A model generated the notes under the pieces. It ran no database searches and was not told the DNA's origin. It saw only the letters and a program-made list of their open reading frames with translations. Shown piece after piece: positions 55,567-64,000 of a DNA stretch of 64,000 bases (the stretch's first letter is position 1; each line of letters begins with the position of its first letter). Source of the DNA: Ascarosepion bandense (Eukaryota > Mollusca > Cephalopoda > Sepiida > Sepiidae); the NCBI GenBank assembly GCA_037127315.1, contig JBBBDQ010000420.1, positions 2,813,501 through 2,877,500 on the forward strand, in the 5' to 3' direction. A program made the translations under genes and the position numbers.

Positions 55567-55899
55567 CAATTTTCTGCACTATTGTAAGAATTGAAACCTT
55601 GAAACTTTTGAATATCGTTTCTTATGTCTTTGTATACGAGTGTATTTAATTTGATTAAAATCGGACCACTCCTTCTATAACCCGATTTTTTCGATTATCG
55701 ATTTTCAATATTTATCGACGTGTACCTCGACACAAAACCTAGCTAAGAACACTCGCAGAGGCTTATAATACAACTGTGTAAATTTTCAAGAAAATCGGTT
55801 CAGCCGTTTCGGAGTCCATAGGTAACGGACACACACACACACACACACACACGCACAGACACACACACAGATAAAGTTCCATTTATAAATAAGTTTAGA
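55157..55899 (-). mobile_element. Helitron-like element, copy H5 (long form), precise A-T insertion
   Basis: 743-bp minus-strand copy: 5' TCTAAACTTATTTATAAATGG, 3' hairpin, CTAG, with A at 55156 and T at 55900 on the plus strand. Joining the flanks gives CAATATAATA+TCCTAC. The paralogous family M copy at 56240-56282 reads CATATAATATCCT uninterrupted. The long form carries a middle block (AGTCTTTC, GTTTCGCTTT-like and TTGACTTACATCCATTC) missing from H2 and H6. Confidence 0.93.
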
Positions 55900-56307
55900 T
55901 CCTACAATTTCTTAAAGAAATCAAAATGCATACCAAAAATAACTTTAAAATCTACAAAATAAAACACATCACCACCTCTAGTAATATAAAAACAATAGGT
56001 GAGTACAAAAATATTTTATAGTAAAAATACCAACAATACATTTATATACAAAATTAGCGATAATACATACTTTTAATAAAATTACCAACAATACATCTAA
56101 TCTGTAGTTGAAGACATACGGTTGTATTCAAAATATTTAAATTTCGGCATTAATTAACCCATGGAGGTGTTTATATGTCGCTAAACAAAATCAACCAAAC
56201 AACCAACACGAAAAAACTCTTTCCTGACATGAATCCATATAATATCCTAATCCATATAATATCCTAATCCATATAATATCCTTGAAGGAATCAAACTGTA
56301 ATAATGA
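55900..56307 (-). repeat. Family M repeat, right of Helitron H5
   Basis: Second minisatellite patch (56005-56110, ACCAACAATACAT units), then TTTCGGCATTAATTAACCCATGGAGG and a 17-bp unit AATCCATATAATATCCT repeated three times (56232-56282). A SINE-1 inserts at about 56308. Confidence 0.7.
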
Positions 56308-56601
56308 CGGGTTTGTGGTGCAATGGACATCGACTTGGAACGACAAATCGGGGGAGCCGAGTACGAATTCCAGTTGAATTCCTTGCATTCCTTACGCACA
56401 AATATCGATGGGAAAGGTATTAATCCGTCTCTTCTCTCCAGTTATGGACAGATTTAGTTCCATAGACTTGGCTGGTAACCAGTCTACCGCAGAAAGCAAT
56501 GGCAACCTACTGCGGGATAATCTTCTGTCCAGTGAGTCATGTCTCTTTCGAGACACGATCGCCTAAAGCGTGTATCATGTATGGCACTTAACTGACTGAT
56601 T
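56308..56601 (+). repeat. SINE-1 copy, sense orientation
   Basis: TTGTGGTGCAATGGACATCG (A box), GAGTACGAATTCC (B box with one change), body, hairpin CATGTCTC-TTTC-GAGACACG, and tail TTAACTGACTGAT. Confidence 0.92.
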
Positions 56602-56960
56602 TAGAGACAGTGGCGAAGACATCAATCAGCTAAAATTCGGAAACCATTCCTCCTTGTCACGATACATCTATGTTTGCCTAACTAGTTCGTGCATATTAGT
56701 CATAAATATGGTCGTCTTATTCCCCAAGTCCTCTTTTACAATTTGGAATATTATATTTTATTAAAACTACAACATAAAGCACACATCACCGCCTCTAATA
56801 ATTATGTTCACACAAACTGAGTATCATCTACCATGTATTCAATTGTGAAAGCAGAATAACGTATTATATATTTATTACGCTCCCAAGAAAATTTCGGCAT
56901 TAAATGACCCATAAGGAGTTGATATGCCGATAAACAAAAAAACGAATCAATCATTCTGAC
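56602..56960. repeat. Repeat shared with 58140-58295, then family M
   Basis: GACAGTGGCGAAGACATCAATC, CAAGTCCTCTTTTACAATTTGGAATATTATATTTTATT matches 58146-58295 up to the Helitron H6 boundary. ACTACAACATAAAGCACACATC and later blocks match 13671-13900. Confidence 0.65.
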
Positions 56961-57241
56961 AATAGATGCTTACTGTGATAGGGGAACTGGCAGCCAGTAG
57001 ACCACACAGAATACAGAAAAGATCGGATGTCTGCTCTTACATTTTCTTCGGCTTTTGTCATTCCATCTTCTAAGTTAAGGCACCTTTTCACGGTGTTGAT
57101 TTCTCTGATAATTTGTTTGTCTATAATCTTATCGTCTTAAAGTGACGGAGGATGGTTAATTCTTTGAATATACGGTTAGTGTAGTTCCGATGGTTGACTG
57201 GTGACAAAAGTTTGGTCCAAGGAGGAAAAGATATTATTTTG

Positions 57242-57552
57242 TCTAAACTTATTTATAAATGGAACTTTGATTCTGTGTGTGTATGTGCGTGTGTGTGTGT
57301 GTGTGTGTCCGTTGCCTATAGACTCCGAAACGACTGAACCAATTTTCTTGAAAATTTACACAGTTGTACTATAAGCGTCTGCGAGTGTTCTTAGCTAGGT
57401 TTTGTGTCGAGGTACCCCCGATAATCCAAAAAATCGGGTTACAGAAGGAATGGTCCGATTTTCATCAAATTTGATACACTCATATACAAAGACATAAGAA
57501 ACGATATTCAGAAGTTTCAAGGTTGCAATTCTTACAATAGTCCAGAAAATTG

Positions 57553-57605
<53 letters not shown>

Positions 57606-57990
57606 GACAAGATTTTTTGTGTGTGTCTGTTTATCTGCCTTTATGTCTGTACTTTTGTCAGCCCCTTTTATTTTAGTTTTTGCTTCGGGTTTGACTCTAA
57701 GTAGGTATAATTGTAGTTCTTAGTCCCAACCAGGATACTATTTACTCAGAAGACTTATTTAGCCTTCAACATTCAGTTTACGACGAAAAACTTATTTGAT
57801 ATCGATACCAGGAAATCAAAATTTGACTTACATCCATTCATTTTTCTTTCAGTCTACGGTTTCGCTTTAACTGGAAACAAGTATTGATTTTTAGTCTTTC
57901 GTGTCAATGTCCAAAGAGTCTGAGCTCCAGGACCACAGATTAGTTTTAAAGCTTTCATTACACCCGAGCAACGCCGGGCTATATTGCTAG
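57242..57990 (+). mobile_element. Helitron-like element, copy H4 (long form)
   Basis: 749 bp: TCTAAACTTATTTATAAATGG to CCCGAGCAACGCCGGGCTATATTGCTAG, then T. The base before the 5' TC is G rather than A. It includes the long-form middle block and a (TA)n tract at 57556-57602. Confidence 0.9.
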
Positions 57991-58295
57991 TGTAAAATAA
58001 ATGGTTTTAATTATTTTTAAGAGTTACATCACTTAGAGATGTCGTGCAAGTAGAGAATTACTGCATTTGAAGGAGAAGGAAAATTGCTAAAATCCTTGCC
58101 AAAGTCTGTGTACGTGTTAGTCACGGCTCAAAATTGGTAAGAGACAGTGGTGCCGACCGTAATCAGGCAAAGTTCGGAAATCAATACTCACTGTCAAGAT
58201 ACACCTAAAGCCCGACGATTTCGTGCAAATTAGCCGTAAATAGGGTCATATTATTCTCCCAACAGCTACTTTTCGGTTCAGAATATTATATTTTA

Positions 58296-58465
58296 CGAGC
58301 AGTATAGCCCGGCGTTGCTAGAGTGTAATGAAAGCTTTAAAACTAATCCTTGGTCCTGGAGCTCAGACTCAGCCTAAAGACTATTTGTATGAAGTTTGAA
58401 TCGGATAAAAATTGTGGATAAAGGACATACAGACAGATAAACTGACACACACACAAACATTTTGC

Positions 58466-58513
<48 letters not shown>

Positions 58514-58785
58514 CGATTTTCTGAACCATTGTAAGAACTGCAACCTTGAAACTTCTGAATATTGTTTCTTATGTCTTTGTCTATGAGTGTATCAAATTTG
58601 ATTAAAATCAGACCACTCCTTCTATAACCCGATTTTTTCGATTATCGATTTTCGATATTTATCAAAGGTACCTCGACACAAAACCTAGCTAAGAACACTC
58701 GCAGACGCTTATAGTACAGCTGTGTAAATTTTCAAGAAAATCGGTTCAGCCTTTTCGGAGTCTATAGGTAACGGACGCACACACA

Positions 58786-58820
<35 letters not shown>

Positions 58821-58857
58821 CCACACAGACAAATTTCCATTTATAAATAAGTTTAGA
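58296..58857 (-). mobile_element. Helitron-like element, copy H6 (short form)
   Basis: 562 bp: the plus strand starts CGAGCAGTATAGCCCGGCG after A at 58295 and ends AAGTTTAGA before T at 58858. The 3' terminus on the element strand is CTCG, a mutated CTAG. It inserted into the repeat shared with 56602-56760 at TTTTA|T. Confidence 0.88.
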
Positions 58858-58861
58858 TGTT

Positions 58862-59231
58862 TATCTTTATGTGCATTGTAGTACAGTGGATATCAGCTCG
58901 GAATGATAAATAGAAGAGCCGAGTTCGATTTCTAGTTAAATTAGCTGCTTTCACTTATGCGCAAATATTCTTAGGAAAATTATGAATATATCTCTTCTCC
59001 CTCTCGCTATGTGTTAAACAGCAGGACAGATTGAGGTCTTTAGCTTTGGTTGGCAACCAGTCTACTGCAGAAAGTAATAGCAACCTACTACGTGAAAATC
59101 TGCCCAGTCAATCATATCTCTTTCGCACAAGTCTGTATCACGTATGGCGGACACGTGATCACCCAAGCGTGTATCACGTATGGCGGACACATGATCGCCC
59201 AAGCGTGTATCACGTATGGCGATTAACTGAT
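58862..59231 (+). repeat. SINE-1 copy with triplicated 3' region
   Basis: GTGCATTGTAGTACAGTGG (A box), GAGTTCGATTTC (B box), a diverged body, then the 3' segment CAAGCGTGTATCACGTATGG-CGGACAC repeated (about 59128-59150, 59161-59190 and 59201-59222). The hairpin is lost. Confidence 0.85.
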
Positions 59232-59940
59232 ATAAAATAAGTCCCTTGGTTACGATAGCTCCGACCTATAATGATTCGTAGTTACGACGCAACTATCATC
59301 AATTTTATTTTGAATTATTTCGCTTGCGTCGAACATATGACTATTTGCATACGCATATTCTTTACCACTGACCTTGTTTTGTTGCATTTTATGTACATTA
59401 AAACTTGTGTTAAGAAACTTCACACATGTTTCATGAACCTTAAAACATGTACATATGTGTACACATATTGAGTTTCTCTGGAAAAGATAAGGACGTTTTT
59501 TAAACTATAAATTGGTGGATTCATGATAGAAAAGAAAAACAAAGTCATGTTTGTTTCTCAGTTTTTCCCCAGATTTGCTGCTACTATCGAGTACAGCAAG
59601 AAAGACAAGATCTGAAGCTTCGTCATTAAGTATAGCGACGGCCAATTACATGACTTGCCTTATATAAACAGCTTAAAACAGTGTAATTTCCTTATATGTG
59701 TTATTTTTATTTCATTATATATATAATATTTAAGTCGTCCATGTGTTTTTAAGTTCTAATTATGTTAACATATGTCATAGAAATGTGTTGTTAATTTTGT
59801 AGATTATTACTTTACCATTTGTCCTCGCATAAGTGATTGACGTAAGTGCTTATTTACGAAACTCGTAGCTACGTTCGATCCCCACACCTTTGTACATTTA
59901 TTAGTCATCTTCTCTCTTATAATAAAGACCGTTGTGTATT
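59232..59940. other. Sequence without recognisable gene
   Basis: AT-rich. A possible B-box-like word (CTACGTTCGATCCCC) occurs at about 59869-59883 next to a (TA)n tract, without an A box at the right distance. Confidence 0.4.
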
Positions 59941-59984
<44 letters not shown>

Positions 59985-60016
59985 AATGGTTGTTACAATG
60001 GTTTATAAAAGCATAG

Positions 60017-60074
60017 TATCACTACACAAAAATCTTCGCATTTCGGAGCTACGTTTGCTCCTCATCTGGTGATA
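60017..60074 (-). ncRNA. Hammerhead-like motif with one core change
   Basis: Minus strand: helix I TATCAC/GTGATA (6 perfect pairs), CAGATGA (U4 changed to A), stem II GGAGC/GCTCC with 7-base loop, GAAA (60041-60044), wobble-rich stem III, GTA triplet. It is one substitution from consensus. The surrounding sequence is homologous to the foldback arms at 10.9-11.2 kb. Confidence 0.65.
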
Positions 60075-60331
60075 AGTTGAAATGAAAAAATAAATGGTAA
60101 AAACGATTTCTTTTTAGTAATATGATATGTAAGTGGATTTGGTGGGAGTTTAGTACGATTTAGCCGGCAGTTTGTAACCATAATGTTACAACCTTAGGTT
60201 AGGAGAGGGGTGCGGAGTAGCTTAGTTTTGGACAGGTCAATTTTTAGTTTTGTCTGGGTAATTCTTATATTGGGGTGCTAGATATTTTAAGAAAGGGTAG
60301 ATACATTTTTATTTTACTACTATCTATGAGT

Positions 60332-60334
<3 letters not shown>

Positions 60335-60376
<42 letters not shown>
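60335..60376. repeat. (TA)n microsatellite
   Basis: TA run of about 40 bases; another at 59944-59981. Confidence 0.96.
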
Positions 60377-60377
<1 letters not shown>

Positions 60378-60477
60378 CCTAATCCTGCATAATACTATGA
60401 AAATCCAAGTCGTGCTTAAAATATGTATACAACGATATATATTCTTTCTATTTTCTCTTTACCCCACTTCCCCTACA

Positions 60478-60787
60478 TCAGTCAGTTAAGTGCCATATCT
60501 GATAAACGCTTTGGGTGATCATGTCTCGAAAGAGACATGACTGACTAGGCAGAAGATTATCCCGCAGTAGGATGCCCCTGCTTTCGGAAGTAGACCGGTT
60601 GCCAGCCATGGTTATAGAACCAAATCTGTCCTATTATTAAACCCATAACTGGAGGGAAGAGACGGATTAATACCTTTACCAAGGGTATTTGTGCATAAGT
60701 GAATGCAAGGAATTCAATTGGAATTCGAACTCGTCACCCCGATTTGTCGTTTCGAGACGATATCTACTGTACCACAACACACATCCA
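60478..60787 (-). repeat. SINE-1 copy
   Basis: Full-length minus-strand copy: tail CAGTCAGTTAAGTGCC, hairpin with intact 8-bp stem, body, B box (GAGTTCGAATTCC-like) and A box (GGTACAGTAG). No clear target duplication. Confidence 0.9.
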
Positions 60788-61160
60788 ACGTTATCCTACT
60801 TACTTTCCTACAACACGCTTAATTTTTGATTTCTTAACATAGATTTAATCTAAATGTCTTTTTCAATGATCGAGTCTTGAATCCTTTTTAACTTCTTTTC
60901 TTTACTCCTCCTTCCCTACGCTCTGTATCAATATTTAAACGACAACCTTTTAACCTAATCTACTCACTTTTTAACACCTCTTCCATTATTCTTTCTTATT
61001 TTCTTTTCTTTCATGTGGACCTTTTCTTTTTAAGCAAACATCCAATAAATGAATTTTGTACTGTATTTGCATAAATTAATTTTACCACTGAAAACGTGTG
61101 GTTTTTCACCGCTGAAATGGCAATACGGCATATGCAATTTTCGAACTTTTATTGTAACAC

Positions 61161-61170
61161 ACACACGCAC

Positions 61171-61229
<59 letters not shown>
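61161..61229. repeat. (TA)n(GT)n compound microsatellite
   Basis: TA repeats then about 38 bases of GT, immediately 5' of the LINE relic. Confidence 0.96.
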
Positions 61230-61231
<2 letters not shown>

Positions 61232-61234
<3 letters not shown>

Positions 61235-62360
61235 GCTTCCTGTTTTCTTGCATGCTGGAAGTCCTCTTCTGTCGTTCCTGCATTTAAGAACTGTGGTGAA
61301 CTCTCAGACCCATCTAACTATCGCCCTATCAGACTTCTACCAATTTCATGGAAAGTGTTTTAGGCCACAATTAATGCTGAAATAGTTCAACATCTTACTG
61401 TCCATAAACTCTTTTCTGACAGGCAGTATGGCTTCCGCCTTGCCAGGTCCACGGCCGACATGCTAACGACCGATACGGAGCACATGTTCCAGGCCCTTGA
61501 TGAATCCAGCGAGGTTCGTGCTGTTGCTCTGGACATCTCCAAGGCTTTTGACAGGGTTTGGCACTCTGGCCTTCTATGCAAGCTACGGGGTTACGGTATT
61601 ACCGGACGCTTGCTTGATCTGATGCAATCTTTTTAAATAACCGAAAAATGAAGGTCGTTTTGAATGAGCATGCCTCTACATTCTACGGTACAAACGCTGG
61701 TGTCCGTCAAGCCTCTATCCTGGGCCTGGCGCTCTTCCTTATTTTCATAAAATACCTCCCAGACAAGATCAAGAGCCAAGTAGGCCTCTATGTAGATGAC
61801 ACCACAACTTACTCCCGCATCAGTAAGAAACCCGGCGTGGCGTACAAACATAATCTTGCTGCTGACCTTGACAGGGATCTACATTCTGTGGTGAATTGAG
61901 GTAAGAAGTGGCTTGTCAATTTCAATGCGTCTTAGACCAAGCTGTTGTCTGTCAATCACCACAGGTAACCTCTCCTGCCTCCCATAAGCATGGACCAAGC
62001 GAGTCTCACTGAGAGCAATATACTGCGCCTCCTCGGCCTTACTCTCTCTTCTGATGTCAAATGGAGCCACTACATTGAGTCCATAGCTAAATCCACTGCT
62101 AAGAAGGTTGGGTCACTGTGTCAGGCCAGAATGTTTTTCCTGCCTGAAACCATCCTGCATATGTACAAATCAACAATTCGTCCGTGCATGGAATACTGCT
62201 GCCATATATGGTCAGGCGCCCCTGCTGTTCATCTCAGTGTTCTTGACAGGCTCCAAAGGAGAAGCAGTAATGTGATAGATACCGACTTAGCGGCTCGACT
62301 ACAGCCACTTACCCAACGACGAGATGTGGCCTCCTTTTGTCTGTTCTATAAAAAAATATA
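61232..62360 (+). pseudogene. Jockey/CR1-like LINE reverse transcriptase, palm to thumb
   Basis: Plus strand, several frames: CGELSDPSNYRPIRLLPISWKVF (RT motif 1), LFSDRQYGFRLARSTADMLT (motif 2), EVRAVALDISKAFDRVWHSGLLCKL (motif A, catalytic Asp), NEHASTFYGTNAGVRQASILG (motif B), VGLYVDDTTTYS (motif C, YVDD at 61789-61803), GKKWLVNFNA (motif D). After a stop and frame change come LRLLGLTLSSDVKWSHYIESIA, STIRPCMEYCCHIWSGAP and LDRLQRR. It ends abruptly at LFYKK (62360), where A-rich sequence and another element begin, so the LINE 3' end is missing. In-frame stops make it dead. It is the only copy here that shows the palm of this family. Confidence 0.88.
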
Positions 62361-62409
62361 AACAGAAATAGTAGGAGGATTTTAAATAATTAAGTAATTT
62401 ATCAAGTCT

Positions 62410-62632
62410 TATTAGATCTCAACGTTTCGTCTTATATTTGGGACTCATCAGCAGTGCGCATCCACTACCAGGAATTGAAACCAAGACAATTACGTTATTA
62501 AGTGAACTTGTACCAACTGGTACAGTTGGTATGACGTTTGCTTAGTAACGCAACTGTCTGGGTTTCAATTCCTGGTAGTGGATGCGCACTACTGACGAGT
62601 CCCAAATATAGGACGAAACATCCGTCTAATGC
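62410..62632. mobile_element. Inverted pair of tRNA-like/hammerhead units (SINE-4)
   Basis: Left arm, minus strand (62410-62495): GGTTTCAATTCCTGG then hammerhead words CTGATGA, GTC/GAC and GAAAC. Right arm, plus strand: TGGTACAGTTGG (A box, 62517-62528), GGGTTTCAATTCCTGG (B box), GATGCGCAC, then the hammerhead. The arms are reverse complements over about 75 bases. The plus unit is a compact tRNA-like head of about 70 bases, a 10-base spacer and a ribozyme. Confidence 0.78.
62586..62632 (+). ncRNA. Hammerhead ribozyme motif, GTC cleavage site
   Basis: Plus strand: helix I GCACTA, core CTGACGA (62592-62598), stem II GTCC/GGAC with 8-base loop, GAAA (62615-62618), stem III AC/GT with 4-base loop, GTC (62624-62626), helix I TAATGC (five pairs, one A-C mismatch). 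All core residues are canonical. Stem III is only two pairs, so dimeric cleavage would be expected. Confidence 0.75.
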
Positions 62633-62829
62633 TTTCTGTATTCTGTTGAGGCCTAATAAAACACGATGAATTCCTTAATTTCATATATATATATATATAT
62701 ACTCAGAAGTAGTACAGACTAATGGGTTTGCAGTTCAATGTTTGTAGTTATTTACTTTATTAAGATTTATGTATACTTTGCAGAGCATTATATATGGTAA
62801 TATTTTTATAATAAAAACATAGTTCACTC

Positions 62830-62885
62830 TGACACAAGAGCCGGTGTATTTCAGCACCATCTTATTAACACTTCGTCAGGCAATG
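62830..62885 (-). ncRNA. Hammerhead-like motif
   Basis: Minus strand: CTGACGA (62873-62879), a wobble-rich stem II, GAAA (62849-62852), stem III ATACAC/GTGT, GTC. Helix I does not pair, so it is probably decayed. Confidence 0.42.
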
Positions 62886-62889
62886 AAAT

Positions 62890-63209
62890 GTTTCTTTTTG
62901 GAATAATTATATATAAAAACTCAAAAACAATACAATTTTGACCTTATCCAGACAATTAAGTGGCGGGATTTTCGGAGGGTTTGTCACAATGAACCAATAG
63001 AAATTCAGATCATGACGGGTAGGAAAAAATTGGCTGTAAATTTTGAGGAGAGAATTGAAATCAATTGAAACCCAGACATTTTCTATGCCAGTGATGAAAT
63101 AAATTAAATGAGACATATTTAGCAAGTCTGAAAATTTATTTCGTTTCCTCGTGAAGTGGTTACAGGATTGTCTTTAAGTTATTTTTTTACTTAAATGGGG
63201 GAAAAGTAA
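62890..63209. other. AT-rich sequence without recognisable gene
   Basis: Nothing assignable. Confidence 0.4.
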
Positions 63210-63500
63210 CAAGGACAAATGACCCAGTTCATGCAGACGTTGATTAGTTCCTGTGACTTAACCGAAAGAGTTGTGAGTTCAGTACCAGTCAACAGCAGTG
63301 GTAAACAAGAAAGTTAGAGGGTTAGAGGGAGATAACTTATGGTTCCCAAAAGAGACTGTACATTAGGAATGAGAATGATATACCCCAGTGATTGTAATAA
63401 ACTGAGAGTACAACGGCCAAAACTTCGTACAAATGACAACAAATAATGAGAACAATAGTCCGAATAATGTAAATAGTGTAAAGACGGGAACGTTTTTTTT
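63210..63500 (+). repeat. SINE-3 copy
   Basis: AAATGACCCAGTTCATGC (A-box-like), GTTGTGAGTTCAGTACCAG (B box), GAGGGAGATAACTTATGG, ATACCCCAGTGATTG, then GTACAACGGCCAAAAC, the remains of the hammerhead-like stem. It has lost CTGAAGA. Confidence 0.78.
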
Positions 63501-63854
63501 TTAATACAATGCATGTCAAAACTATGTAGTTGACTTAGTAAGTGATCTATCCGTTAAGAGAAACAATGTAATTATCAGAATATAGGAAAACCATTAAATT
63601 TTGCTAGGTGTCATAGATAACCTCATTATATTAGAGAAAATTAACTATACTTTAAGGTATATTTTAGATGATGATGACAGATGGAAGTTACTTCGCTACT
63701 TTTATTCAGCAAATTTAGTTTAGGGAATTTAATAATTTGCAATTTTTTTCTGTAAACATAGAAAACATGTAAAGATGTACAAGTTCTGTTTTTTTTTTTT
63801 TCCTTTTTACGACAGGGGTTTTGTATTGCAAACATTGTGTCTTCTTACTTTTAA

Positions 63855-64000
63855 TAAAACCTGTTTATACTAACGGATAATTTTTTACGTATTATAATTG
63901 AAAGATGTAAGAAATGAGCTGTAACGGTGACAGATGATTGTAATATTAATTTCTCGATGTTCCCCAGTACTTTCAAACTCTTTACGAGATAATCTTCCAG
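63855..64000. mobile_element. Arm of the 10-kb foldback element, cut by window end
   Basis: TATTATAATTGAAAGATGTAAGAAATGAGCTGTAACGG-type words and TTTCTCGATGTTCCCCAGTACTTTCAA match both arms at 10025-10540. Confidence 0.8.

Overview
This looks like intergenic or intronic DNA from a large, repeat-rich animal genome. A coleoid cephalopod (octopus-like) is the best guess. The reasons are the very AT-rich background, dozens of (TA)n tracts plus long (CA/GT)n tracts, many tRNA-derived SINEs, and a mix of jockey/CR1-like and RTE-like LINEs, mariner/Tc1 relics, a Penelope-like element and short Helitron-like elements. That assignment is inference. I found no host exon, rRNA or true tRNA gene that I could defend. 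Almost every open frame is decayed transposon sequence or low-complexity DNA.

Layout. 0-5 kb: SINE tail, a TIR element carrying a LINE insertion, LINE 3' ends, a TTTTATTTGAT-type minisatellite. 5-12 kb: Helitron-like copies, SINE-1 copies, a SINE-2 copy with a ribozyme-like 3' end, foldback elements in TA tracts. 12-14 kb: second, uninterrupted copy of the TIR element, nested in another repeat. 15-25 kb: SINE-3, mariner relics on both strands, LINE fragments including a local duplication, an RTE-like LINE. 26-29 kb: Penelope-like element with a GIY-YIG domain and a hammerhead-like 3' end, then a Helitron. 31-42 kb: LINE 3' ends, SINE-1 copies (one inserted into another), a truncated Tc1 relic, SINE-3, SINE-2. 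42-50 kb: minisatellite-bearing repeats, including a 2.5 kb array with a unit of about 58 bp, and a second truncated Tc1 relic. 50-54 kb: cluster of hammerhead-like motifs and foldbacks between TA tracts. 54-60 kb: three full-length Helitron-like copies among older repeats, plus SINE-1. 60-64 kb: SINE-1, a jockey-like LINE with a readable RT palm, an inverted tRNA-like/hammerhead pair, SINE-3.

The most interesting signal is a set of hammerhead self-cleaving ribozyme motifs (core CUGANGA, stem II, GAAA, stem III, NUH). I see about a dozen candidates. At 53041-53107(-) every core residue is present and all three helices pair. 50797-50848(-), 50432-50481(-), 8490-8542(-) and 62586-62632(+) keep intact cores. 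Several sit directly downstream of tRNA-like Pol III promoter boxes, so at least two (perhaps three) SINE families here look like tRNA-head plus hammerhead-tail chimeras. One sits at the end of the Penelope-like element, where hammerheads are known. Second are the Helitron-like elements (5' TC, 3' hairpin plus CTAG). One inserts exactly between A and T of a site whose empty paralogue is also in the window. All similarities were judged by eye; no alignments or folding programs were run.
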